From NCBI GenBank assembly GCA_030839105.1, contig JAUZEI010000260.1, positions 1 to 5,403 on the forward strand: DNA of 5,403 nucleotides, read 5' to 3'. How positions within the stretch are numbered: the stretch's first letter is position 1; the number at the start of each line of letters is the position of its first letter. The notes below the pieces were generated by a model that saw only the letters and a list, made by a program, of their open reading frames with translations, was not told the DNA's origin and searched no databases. This DNA is from Actinomycetota bacterium. Its GTDB lineage: Bacteria > Actinomycetota > Acidimicrobiia > IMCC26256 > PALSA-610. A program made the translations under genes and the position numbers. Shown in pieces: positions 1 through 5,391 of this stretch.

Positions 1-188
1 CCCTTCGGGAGCAACGGCCACGTGTGGGCGTCGTTGACCCGCAGGTCCCAGTAGACGTACGCGCAGAGCATCCCGAGCGCGCCGTGTGCGAAGTTGAAGA
101 CCCCCGACGTCGAGTACGTGACCACCAGACCGCTCGCGGCGATCGCGAACACCGCACCAGTGATCAGACCGTTGATCAGCAGGTTCAT
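1..188 (-). CDS. livH: LivH-family branched-chain amino acid ABC transporter permease, N-terminal part (truncated by window edge)
   Basis: Membrane permease of a Liv/HAAT-type ABC importer, which forms part of the channel for substrate delivered by the solute-binding protein. Only the first 62 codons are in the window; the gene continues past position 1. The visible start MNLLINGLITGAVFAIAASG is a hydrophobic first membrane segment. It is followed by GVFNFAHGALGML (about residues 30-42), which matches the conserved G-x-(I/F)-N-F-A-H-G segment of LivH/LivM permeases. The ATG at 188-186 is preceded by GAGGA about 5 nt upstream, supporting this start. It lies 40 bp downstream of the solute-binding protein gene on the same strand, so the two are probably co-transcribed. 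Family membership is well supported. The exact substrate (amino acids, amides or urea) is not determined, and the symbol denotes the family. Confidence 0.9.
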   Translation of the reverse strand, partial: MNLLINGLITGAVFAIAASGLVVTYSTSGVFNFAHGALGMLCAYVYWDLRVNDAHTWPLLPK

Positions 189-228
189 TCGGGTCCTCGG
201 TACGCCGTCGGAGATCGGCCGTCGGCCG

Positions 229-1653
229 TTACTTGGGCGTGAAGGTACCGAACTGCGTCGAGATGCGCTGGGCGTTGATCTTGGCCGCAGTGACGGCCGC
301 CGTCTTGACGCCCTTCACGACGTAGGTGTCGTTGCAGTCGAAGAGCTGGTCGGTGGGTACGACCTTGACCCAGGTCGGGCCGTTGAGCTTCATCAACATC
401 CCGCACTTCGGCGCCGTGTTGTCGCCCGGGTTGGTCGGGAGGTGCAACCCACCGCCGGTCCAGTTCTTCTGGGCGGCGGCCGCGTCGAGCACGCACTTGG
501 CGGTCACGGTCGAGCCACACGACTTCACCGCCGTCGCCCACAGGAGGAACGCGGAGGCCGACTGCTCGCCGAGCAGCCCGATCGTGCCGTGCGACTTCTG
601 CACGAGATCCATGTACAGCTTCACCGCGGGAACCTGGTCGGCGAGCTCGAAGGGCACGTTCGTCTGGCGCACGTACACCTTGTCGGCCGCGCCTCCGTTC
701 TGTCCGTTCCACTTCGCGAACGCGGCGGTGTAGCCGTTCGGGTCCGTGGCCCAGATCGGGGTGAAGCCGACCTGCTTCGCCGCGTTCAGGAAGTTCTCCA
801 TGTTGGGGTCGGGCGAACCCACCCAGACCACGGCCTGCACACCACACGACTTGAGGTTGGTGGCGAACGGCTTCCAGTCGGACTCCCCCTGGATGTTGTA
901 GTGCTGGTCGCAGTTCAGGAACTTCCAACCCGCCTTCGGGTAACCGGCCGCCGCTTTGTCACGCGTCTCCGTGGTGGCCGGGAAGTCGGCGTAGGCGAAC
1001 GCAGCTTTCTTCACCGCGTCCGGGAACAACTTCGCCACTTGGTAGGCGGAGGAAAGCGCCTCCTCGTCGCCGGGGTTCGGGATGGGTTGCTGCATGCCAG
1101 ATCCGCTCGCGAACGCCGTACCGACCGCAAAGCCGGGAATCGTCGACAGCTTGCAGCCGATGCGCGTCTGCTCCTGGTTCGCATCGAGCACGAACCCCTG
1201 GCCGACGAGCATGAAGACCTTGTCGTTACAGGCTTGGGTCATGGCTTGCGTGACCTGCAACACCTGCGCGTCGTAGTACTTGCCGACGACCTTGCGACCG
1301 TTGATACCGCCCTGATCGTTGCACCACTTGATCATCGGCTTGACCGCGTCCGACATCTCCTTGTCGAGCCCCGGTGCGGCCGAGTAGCCCGCGTCGTCGC
1401 CATAACCGACGGTGATCGAGGTGTCGGTGATGCCCTTGTCGGTCGCGCCCTTGGCGCTACCGGAGCCGCACGGCGAATCGAGGGTGCCGAACTTGGGAAC
1501 GGCGGGCGCGGTGGTGGTCGGCCCACTCGCGGTGGACGCGGTGGGCGTCGCGGTGCCGTGATTTCCTCCGCACGCGGCGGCGACGAATCCGACCACGACC
1601 AACACCGTCGCGCACCGCACGCGCGAATTCATCGAAAGCTTCCGCGACAACAT
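229..1653 (-). CDS. ABC transporter substrate-binding lipoprotein, branched-chain amino acid (periplasmic-binding-protein type 1) family
   Basis: Extracytoplasmic solute receptor of a Liv/HAAT-type importer, probably lipid-anchored on the outer face of the membrane. The N-terminus has a basic stretch, a hydrophobic core (ATVLVVVGFVAAAC) and a lipobox-like AAAC ending at Cys28. A Thr/Ser/Pro/Ala-rich linker (about residues 31-55) follows. The receptor domain begins near ITVGYGDDAGYS (residues 80-91) and contains WCNDQGGINGRKV (110-122), the usual N-x-x-G-G-I-N-G-R-K/x-V signature of this family. The length of 474 residues is slightly above the common 380-450. The mature part has ten cysteines besides the lipidated one (62, 111, 142, 167, 248, 270, 379, 387, 417, 440), so several disulfides are possible. 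The start is uncertain: the ATG at 1653 has a G-run 3-4 nt upstream, while an in-frame ATG at 1632 (467 residues) has GGAAG 6 nt upstream and gives a compact 21-residue signal. The ligand cannot be read from sequence. Confidence 0.93.
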   Translation of the reverse strand: MLSRKLSMNSRVRCATVLVVVGFVAAACGGNHGTATPTASTASGPTTTAPAVPKFGTLDSPCGSGSAKGATDKGITDTSITVGYGDDAGYSAAPGLDKEMSDAVKPMIKWCNDQGGINGRKVVGKYYDAQVLQVTQAMTQACNDKVFMLVGQGFVLDANQEQTRIGCKLSTIPGFAVGTAFASGSGMQQPIPNPGDEEALSSAYQVAKLFPDAVKKAAFAYADFPATTETRDKAAAGYPKAGWKFLNCDQHYNIQGESDWKPFATNLKSCGVQAVVWVGSPDPNMENFLNAAKQVGFTPIWATDPNGYTAAFAKWNGQNGGAADKVYVRQTNVPFELADQVPAVKLYMDLVQKSHGTIGLLGEQSASAFLLWATAVKSCGSTVTAKCVLDAAAAQKNWTGGGLHLPTNPGDNTAPKCGMLMKLNGPTWVKVVPTDQLFDCNDTYVVKGVKTAAVTAAKINAQRISTQFGTFTPK

Positions 1654-1684
1654 GCGACCCCCCGGTCACGGCGAATTTCGGTTC

Positions 1685-1713
1685 AATCTAAACACATCTC
1701 TCTACATCCGCAA
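1685..1713 (-). promoter_or_regulatory. Candidate housekeeping-type promoter for the transporter operon
   Basis: On the minus strand TTGCGG (1713-1708) and TAGATT (1690-1685) are separated by exactly 17 bp. They match the -35 (TTGACA) and -10 (TATAAT) consensus at 3 and 4 of 6 positions. The site sits in an AT-richer patch of an otherwise GC-rich window. It would start transcription near 1678, about 25 bp before the ATG at 1653 and 45 bp before the ATG at 1632, so it does not decide between these starts. This is a consensus match only. Confidence 0.4.
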
Positions 1714-1785
1714 GCAGAGGCTGGCCTCACGCCATGACGGCTGTTAGACACGAGAACCGACTACGAAACCGGGACAGGTGACCAC

Positions 1786-2850
1786 ATGTCGAGTGAAGTC
1801 CTCACGATGCGCGCGTGGAGGTTGCACGAGTACGGGCGCCCCACGGAAGTGCTCCGGCTCGACACGATCCCCGTCCCCACGCCGGAGCCGGGCGAGCTCC
1901 GCGTCCGCGTGCAGGCGATCCCGTTCAACCTCAACGATCTCGAACGCATCACCGGCGGAAACATGATGGTCCGGCCCGAGTTGCCGTACAGCCCCGGCAT
2001 GGAAGTGATGGGGGTCGTCGACGAGTGCGGCGCGGGCACCGAGGAATGGGCGGGCCGGCGGGTCGTCGCCATGCCGAAGGGTGCGAACGGTGGCTTCGCC
2101 GAATACGCGATCTGTCCGGCGGTGTCGGCGTTCGAGATGCCGGACACGGTCCCGCTGCCCGGCGCGGCCGCGCTCTACTTCCCGTTCCATCTTGCCTGGC
2201 TCGGTCTGTTCGACCGCGCCGAGCTGCAGGCCGGTGAGAGCGTGCTGATCCACGCCGCAGCGGGCGGATCGGGCTCGGCCGCGATCCAGCTCGCGAAGCA
2301 CGCGGGCGCGCGCGTGTTCGCGACCGCAGGCACCGACGCCAAGGTGCAACTCTGCAAGGACCTCGGCGCCGACGTCGCGATCAACTACACCGACACCGAC
2401 TTCGCGCCCGTCGTGCTCGCCGAGACCGCGAACCGTGGCGTCGACGTCGTGTTCGACAACGTCGGTGAAGCCGTCATGGAGAAGTCGATGCAGTGCACGG
2501 CCTACAACGGCCGCTACCTCATGATGGGCTTCGCGTCGAACAAGCTCGTGGCCGACGAACCATTCATCGTGCCGCGCCGTGTCGCGCTCGGGAACTTCAA
2601 GCTGTGCGGCGTGCTCCTCGCGTACCAGGCGCCCGAGATGGCCGAGATGCTCAAGACCGCGATGGGATGGAACTTCGCTACGAGCGAGGTCGGCGCCAAG
2701 ATCATGCGCGAGATCGTCGAGCTGGTCGTCGCCGGCGCGATCCATCCGATAGTGGGTGAGACCATCGGTTTCGCCGACATCCCGGTTGCGATCGAGGCGA
2801 TGGAGAGTCGACAGACGGTGGGCCGCACGATTGTGATGCTCGAGACGTGA
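1786..2850 (+). CDS. Zinc-independent MDR-superfamily oxidoreductase, NADPH:quinone reductase type
   Basis: Predicted cytoplasmic NAD(P)H-dependent oxidoreductase (quinone or enone reductase type) of the medium-chain dehydrogenase/reductase superfamily; the substrate is unknown. The N-terminal GroES-like domain spans about residues 8-125, including the family segment PYSPGMEVMGVV (67-78). The Rossmann domain follows with the nucleotide-binding HAAAGGSGSAAIQLA (156-170) and the typical downstream block LGADVAINY (193-201). DVVFDNVGE (220-228) is the usual strand preceding the substrate-site region. The Cys and His-Glu zinc ligands of alcohol dehydrogenases and the four-Cys structural zinc loop are absent, placing it in the zinc-free branch. 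The 354-residue length is slightly above the 320-340 usual for the type. ATG 1786 is chosen because AGGTGA lies 4 nt upstream; an internal Met8 at 1807 fits the family N-terminus but has no good ribosome site. It is divergent from the transporter operon. Its last five codons lie in a 14-bp tandem repeat. Confidence 0.92.
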   Translation: MSSEVLTMRAWRLHEYGRPTEVLRLDTIPVPTPEPGELRVRVQAIPFNLNDLERITGGNMMVRPELPYSPGMEVMGVVDECGAGTEEWAGRRVVAMPKGANGGFAEYAICPAVSAFEMPDTVPLPGAAALYFPFHLAWLGLFDRAELQAGESVLIHAAAGGSGSAAIQLAKHAGARVFATAGTDAKVQLCKDLGADVAINYTDTDFAPVVLAETANRGVDVVFDNVGEAVMEKSMQCTAYNGRYLMMGFASNKLVADEPFIVPRRVALGNFKLCGVLLAYQAPEMAEMLKTAMGWNFATSEVGAKIMREIVELVVAGAIHPIVGETIGFADIPVAIEAMESRQTVGRTIVMLET

Positions 2851-2874
2851 TGCTCGAGACGTGATGCTCGAGAC
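2833..2874 (+). repeat. Three perfect tandem copies of a 14-bp unit spanning the stop codon
   Basis: GTGATGCTCGAGAC occurs at 2833-2846, 2847-2860 and 2861-2874 with no mismatch. The first copy encodes the C-terminal V-M-L-E-T of the upstream oxidoreductase. The TGA stop (2848-2850) is formed inside the second copy because 14 is not a multiple of three. Each unit contains the palindrome CTCGAG, so neighbouring copies can pair as a 6-bp stem with an 8-nt loop. Slippage-type duplication is the simplest origin. Confidence 0.95.
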
Positions 2875-3040
2875 GAGTCGCTCCCCACTTCGGGTAAGGC
2901 GTGTCCTTCAGAAGCGGGTGAGGTGCGCGGCGCTGGCAGCGGCGCTCGTGAAAAGCTTGTCCTACCGAAAGCAGACCTCGACGGCTTCACTGTGCAGTTG
3001 ATCCGAGCGCGCTGACGCCGCGACAGTCGCACTCCCCTTC

Positions 3041-3060
3041 CGCGACCTCGGCCGAGCGCG
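3041..3060. repeat. Inverted repeat in the convergent intergenic region
   Basis: The perfect palindrome CTCGGCCGAG (3047-3056) is flanked by CGCG on both sides (3041-3044 and 3057-3060), with a two-base interruption on the left. Its segment GACCTCGGC (3044-3052) is also the exact reverse complement of GCCGAGGTC (3078-3086) in the next hairpin, so the two structures could compete in RNA. No function is assigned. Confidence 0.5.
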
Positions 3061-3063
3061 GAC

Positions 3064-3100
3064 CGCGGGAGCCCGGGGCCGAGGTCCCGGTGCTCCCGCG
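3064..3100. terminator. Strong GC-rich hairpin, probable terminator between convergent genes
   Basis: CGCGGGAGC (3064-3072) pairs fully with GCTCCCGCG (3092-3100). The stem continues with CCGGGG (3073-3078) against TCCCGG (3085-3090), leaving one bulged T (3091) and a 6-nt loop: about 15 pairs in all, one of them G-U. It lies 22 bp beyond the stop of the leftward CsbD-like gene and 213 bp beyond the stop of the rightward oxidoreductase gene. It can fold from either strand. There is no T-run on either side, so it would be of the tract-less kind often proposed in high-GC actinobacteria. The rest of 2851-3121 has no credible gene. Confidence 0.6.
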
Positions 3101-3121
3101 CAGACGCCTTACTGCGAAAAC

Positions 3122-3361
3122 TCAGCTCTGATTGGCTTTTTCCTCGGCCTCGTGGGCGCGGGCCGCGGCGCGAGCCTTCTCGGCCTCGGCCTCCTTGGCC
3201 GCGACGTCGCGCTCGGCCGCAGCCTTGTCCTGCTGGGCTTGACCTTCCCGCTGCCGCTCCTCGTTACCGCTCACGCGGCCGACGACCTCCTTGGCCTTGC
3301 CCTTCACGTCTTCGACGACGCCTTCGACTGCGGACCGGGGACCGGTCTTTTCGTCACTCAC
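3122..3361 (-). CDS. CsbD-family general stress protein (GTG start)
   Basis: A small, soluble, highly charged protein of 79 residues related to CsbD/YjbJ stress proteins, whose biochemical role is not settled. The N-terminal half carries the CsbD pattern: AVEGVVEDVKGKAKEVVGRV (11-30), with the G-K-x-K-E and later G-N-E-x-x-x-x-E-G (32-40) spacing typical of the family. The C-terminal half (about 44-77) is almost entirely Ala, Glu, Lys, Arg and Gln, and should form a long charged helix. The start is GTG at 3361-3359: GGGAG (3372-3368) lies 6 nt upstream, and the protein then begins VSDEKTG, like relatives starting MSDEK. A longer ATG-started reading to 3754 would overlap the divergent gene and is rejected. 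CsbD of Bacillus subtilis is controlled by SigB, which fits the stress-type promoter seen upstream at 3409-3434. Confidence 0.9.
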   Translation of the reverse strand: MSDEKTGPRSAVEGVVEDVKGKAKEVVGRVSGNEERQREGQAQQDKAAAERDVAAKEAEAEKARAAARAHEAEEKANQS

Positions 3362-3367
3362 TGGGAA

Positions 3368-3374
3368 CTCCCTC
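3368..3374 (-). promoter_or_regulatory. Ribosome binding site that sets the GTG start of the CsbD-like gene
   Basis: Read on the minus strand, GAGGGAG ends 6 nt before the GTG at 3361-3359. No ATG of the same frame lies at a comparable distance, so this site decides the non-ATG start and the 79-residue length. Confidence 0.75.
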
Positions 3375-3408
3375 TTTGTCCTTGTGTCGGGGTTGTCAGG
3401 CGTAGTGG

Positions 3409-3434
3409 ATACCCGGCGAGGCGCCCGCGCAATC
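3409..3434 (-). promoter_or_regulatory. Candidate SigB/SigF-type stress promoter of the CsbD-like gene
   Basis: On the minus strand GATT (3434-3431), a 16-bp spacer and GGGTAT (3414-3409) match the G-N-N-T, 14-16 bp, GGGTAY form described for actinobacterial general-stress sigma factors. Transcription would begin near 3402, about 40 nt before the GTG start at 3361. The -35 element is weakly specific; the exact -10 match and the known SigB control of csbD in Bacillus are the main support. Confidence 0.6.
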
Positions 3435-3452
3435 GCGCGGAGGTTCGCCGCA

Positions 3453-3479
3453 GTTTGGGCGGATCGGGCGTTCGGGTAT
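3453..3479 (+). promoter_or_regulatory. Candidate SigB/SigF-type stress promoter of the small Rho_N-like gene
   Basis: GTTT (3453-3456), a 17-bp spacer and GGGTAT (3474-3479) match the SigF/SigB-type consensus GTTT, 15-17 bp, GGGTA(T/C). Transcription would start near 3486, about 39 nt before the ATG at 3525. This mirrors the leftward promoter, with 18 bp between the two -35 elements. Confidence 0.65.
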
Positions 3480-3510
3480 TGGTCACTCGTCATCGTCCTG
3501 ACCGCACACA

Positions 3511-3518
3511 GAGGAGGT
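3511..3518 (+). promoter_or_regulatory. Near-perfect ribosome binding site of the small Rho_N-like gene
   Basis: GAGGAGGT lies 6 nt before the ATG at 3525 and is essentially the full anti-16S complement. It fixes the start against the longer in-frame reading from 3291 and predicts efficient translation once the gene is induced. Confidence 0.8.
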
Positions 3519-3524
3519 ACGGTC

Positions 3525-3863
3525 ATGCCGCGAGCGTCGTCTCCGAAGCGGGAACGCCAGTACGACGAGATCCGCAAGTCCGAGCGCAAGCGCGGCGTTC
3601 CGGAGAAACGGGCCGAGGAGATCGCGGCCCGCACGGTGAACAAGGCTCGCGCCCGTGCGGGCGAGGCGAAGACCTCTTCGAGGTTGTCGAGGACCGACAT
3701 CTCGTCGCAGAAGCGCGCCGGGTACCGGCGGACGCACGGTGGCAGCGGTCGCACGCGCGATCAACTCTACGAAGAGGCGAAGGAACGGAATATCAGCGGC
3801 CGGTCGCGCATGACCAAGGCGCAACTCCAGCGCGCGCTGAGCCGGAAGCGTTCCAGCCGCTAG
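3525..3863 (+). CDS. Small basic protein with C-terminal Rho_N/SAP-like domain (plasmid-stabilization-protein-like)
   Basis: A 112-residue, strongly basic, hydrophilic protein of unknown biochemical role. Residues 8-48 are Arg/Lys/Glu-rich and probably helical, with RAEEIAARTVNKARARAGE (29-47) as the most family-like segment. Similar small proteins are often labelled 'plasmid stabilization protein' in databases, a name with little experimental support. A Ser/Gly/Arg-rich linker (50-76) follows. The C-terminal segment TRDQLYEEAKERNISGRSRM (77-96) then TKAQLQRAL (97-105) has the L-Y-E-x-A-K-x-x-x-I-x-G-R-S-x-M-x-K-x-x-L layout of Rho_N/SAP-like helix-extended-helix modules, which bind nucleic acid in other proteins. 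I infer a nucleic-acid-associated role from this and the charge. No signal peptide or membrane segment is seen. It is divergent from the CsbD-like gene, with its own stress-type promoter at 3453-3479. It ends 101 bp before the NuoF-like gene on the same strand. Confidence 0.85.
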   Translation: MPRASSPKRERQYDEIRKSERKRGVPEKRAEEIAARTVNKARARAGEAKTSSRLSRTDISSQKRAGYRRTHGGSGRTRDQLYEEAKERNISGRSRMTKAQLQRALSRKRSSR

Positions 3864-3882
3864 TCGTTCCGCGGCCTCGGTC

Positions 3883-3895
3883 GCGCCGCCGGCGC
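3883..3895 (+). terminator. Weak hairpin after the Rho_N-like gene
   Basis: GCGCC (3883-3887) and GGCGC (3891-3895) pair around a 3-nt loop, 20 bp after the stop codon at 3863. There is no T-run. It could be a weak terminator separating the small gene from the NuoF-like gene, but a stem this short is common by chance at this GC content. Confidence 0.25.
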
Positions 3896-3964
3896 TCATG
3901 TCGCCTGCCGACGTCGGTCGCTGCTCCCGGTGCCGGTACACGTACGGCATGGGAAGATCCAGTC

Positions 3965-5347
3965 ATGGGACGTTTCACGATCGTGCTTCCCGACCGACCC
4001 GTCTCCTCGATCGACGAGTGGCTCGATGCGGGTGGCGGAGAAGGTTTGGCGCGCGCCCGAGATCTCGGTCCGGAGGCGACGATCGCCGAGCTCGAACGAT
4101 CGGGGCTGCGCGGACGCGGCGGTGCGGGGTTTCCCATCGGTACGAAGTGGCAGACGGTTCGGCGGGCGGGCGGCCGCCACAAATACGCGGTTTGCAACGC
4201 GGCCGAGGGCGAGCCCGGAACGTTCAAGGACCGCGCGATCCTGCGCGCAAATCCGTACCCGGTTATCGAAGGACTTGCGATCGCGGCGTTGACGCTCGAC
4301 GCACCCGAGGTGTTCATCGCGTTGAAGGCGAGCTTCTCGGCCGAGCGCGATCGCGTGACCGAGGCGGTCACCGAAATGGAGCAGGCGGGACTGGTCGGCG
4401 ACTTGTCGGTCGGGATCGTCGGCGGTCCGGAGGAATATCTGTTCGGCGAGGAGAAGGCACTGCTCGAAGTCATCGAGGGCAACGATCCACTTCCCCGTTG
4501 GCTGCCGCCCTACGTGCACGGCTTGTTCGCGACCGCGCCCCAACTCGGTTGGCAGGCGCACGAGCCCGAGGCCGGACATACGCGCGGGCACGAGTCGAAC
4601 CCGACCGCGGTGAACAACGCGGAGACACTCGCGAACGTGCCGCACGTGCTCGCGAACGGCGCCGACTGGTACCGCTCGATCGGCACCCACGACACGCCGG
4701 GCACGATCGTGTGCACGATCGTCGGCGACGCGGAGCGCGCCGGCGTGGTCGAGGTCGCGGCCGGTACGTCGTTGCGCGAGGTCTTGACCATGTTCGGCGC
4801 GCCGCGCCCGGGTCGGCGCGTGCGGGCCATCTTCTCCGGTGTGACGAACGCGCCACTGACCGAGGCCGCGCTCGACACGCCTCTGGCCTTCGAGACGTTC
4901 GCCGCGGCCGGGAGCGGCCTCGGCGCCGGAGGCTTCATCATCTACGACGACACCGCGTGCATGGTCGACGTCGCGGCGAAGATGTCGCGCTTCTTGTGGG
5001 TCGAGTCGTGCGGTCAGTGCCCGCCGTGCAAACTGGGCACCGGTGCGATCACGGGCGCGCTCGACGACATCGGCGCGGGGCGCGGCTCCGACGCGAGCCT
5101 CGAGACCATCAACCACTGGCTCTCGGTCGTGGCCGACGGCAATCGCTGTTTCCTACCGGTCGAGGAGCAGCAGGTCATCGGAAGCATCCTGCGCACGTTC
5201 CCCGCCGACTTCGACGCGCATCTGCAGGGCACGTGCACGCACGAGCACCGCGCCGTCGTGCCCAAGCTCGTCGACATCGTCGACGGACACGCCGTCATCG
5301 ACGAGAACCAGTCCCGCAAGCGTCCCGACTGGACCTACGAACCGTAA
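3965..5347 (+). CDS. NuoF-like NADH dehydrogenase flavoprotein (FMN, NADH and 4Fe-4S binding)
   Basis: Predicted cytoplasmic 51-kDa-type flavoprotein that takes hydride from NADH onto FMN and passes electrons to an iron-sulfur centre. It has 460 residues, a usual NuoF length. Domains in order: SGLRGRGGAGFPIGTKW (46-62), the glycine-rich NADH/FMN loop; NAAEGEPGTFKDR (78-90); GEEKALLEVIEGN (161-173); NNAETLANVPHVLANGADWY (217-236); an SLBB-like region (about 245-300); and the N3-type cluster ligands ESCGQCPPCKLGT (347-359), Cys349, Cys352, Cys355, plus Cys395 in GNRCFLP. Departures from classical NuoF are Ala80 where N-A-D-E is usual, Phe160 instead of Cys before G-E-E, W-L-P-P-Y where K-P-P-F is usual, and an insertion near residues 192-212. 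ATG 3965 is chosen because GGGAAG (3951-3956) lies 8 nt upstream; the frame stays open back to 3152 but crosses other genes. No nuoE or nuoG is adjacent within the window, so it may serve a different NADH-linked complex than respiratory complex I. Confidence 0.92.
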   Translation: MGRFTIVLPDRPVSSIDEWLDAGGGEGLARARDLGPEATIAELERSGLRGRGGAGFPIGTKWQTVRRAGGRHKYAVCNAAEGEPGTFKDRAILRANPYPVIEGLAIAALTLDAPEVFIALKASFSAERDRVTEAVTEMEQAGLVGDLSVGIVGGPEEYLFGEEKALLEVIEGNDPLPRWLPPYVHGLFATAPQLGWQAHEPEAGHTRGHESNPTAVNNAETLANVPHVLANGADWYRSIGTHDTPGTIVCTIVGDAERAGVVEVAAGTSLREVLTMFGAPRPGRRVRAIFSGVTNAPLTEAALDTPLAFETFAAAGSGLGAGGFIIYDDTACMVDVAAKMSRFLWVESCGQCPPCKLGTGAITGALDDIGAGRGSDASLETINHWLSVVADGNRCFLPVEEQQVIGSILRTFPADFDAHLQGTCTHEHRAVVPKLVDIVDGHAVIDENQSRKRPDWTYEP

Positions 5348-5349
5348 GC

Positions 5350-5365
5350 GCGCCAAGAGTGGCGC
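5350..5365 (+). terminator. Hairpin just after the NuoF-like gene
   Basis: GCGCCA (5350-5355) pairs with TGGCGC (5360-5365) around the loop AGAG, beginning 3 nt after the stop codon. CCGTTT follows, which is only a three-base T-run. It may be a weak terminator or an mRNA 3'-stabilising stem. Confidence 0.4.
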
Positions 5366-5372
5366 CCGTTTC

Positions 5373-5391
5373 CCTGCCAACTGTGGGCAGG
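5373..5391 (+). repeat. Second hairpin, overlapping a possible ribosome site at the right edge
   Basis: CCTGCC (5373-5378) pairs with GGCAGG (5386-5391) around a 7-nt loop. The right arm shares AGG with AGGA (5389-5392), which lies 8 nt before a GTG at 5401-5403. That GTG could start the next rightward gene, but no codons beyond it are visible, so no gene is called. Confidence 0.35.

Noticed and set aside
94..1737. A 547-codon open frame on the plus strand, opposite the solute-binding protein gene
   Set aside because: It is an antisense shadow typical of high GC. Its composition is dominated by Arg, Gly, Val and His with no recognisable domain, whereas the opposite strand encodes a clear lipoprotein with family motifs.
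1741..1785. Promoter for the MDR oxidoreductase gene (TTAGAC at 1744-1749)
   Set aside because: The nearest -10-like box (1762-1767) leaves only a 12-bp spacer, too short for a convincing promoter, so none is annotated.
1744..2745. A 333-codon minus-strand open frame opposite the MDR oxidoreductase
   Set aside because: It is a shadow frame rich in Arg, His, Asp and Val with no motif. The plus strand carries complete MDR signatures.
2922..2946. GC-rich imperfect inverted repeat around GCGGCGCTGGCAGCGGCGC as a terminator for the MDR gene
   Set aside because: The stem is interrupted by a G-G mismatch, has no T-run, and is of a kind expected by chance in such GC-rich sequence.
3291..3524. Longer start at 3291 for the Rho_N-like gene
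   Set aside because: It would cross the divergent spacer and overlap the CsbD-like gene. The near-perfect GAGGAGGT at 3511-3518 points to the ATG at 3525.
3362..3754. N-terminal extension of the CsbD-like protein from an ATG at 3754
   Set aside because: It would overlap the divergent small gene and its promoter. The GTG at 3361 with GAGGGAG upstream gives the expected CsbD length and N-terminus.
3152..3964. In-frame N-terminal extension of the NuoF-like protein up to a start at 3152
   Set aside because: The extension runs antisense through the CsbD-like gene and in another frame through the Rho_N-like gene, and shows no domain. The ATG at 3965 has a ribosome site, and the protein from there has normal NuoF length.
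3896..5116. A 406-codon minus-strand open frame opposite the NuoF-like gene
   Set aside because: It is an antisense shadow without motifs. All conserved NuoF blocks are on the plus strand.
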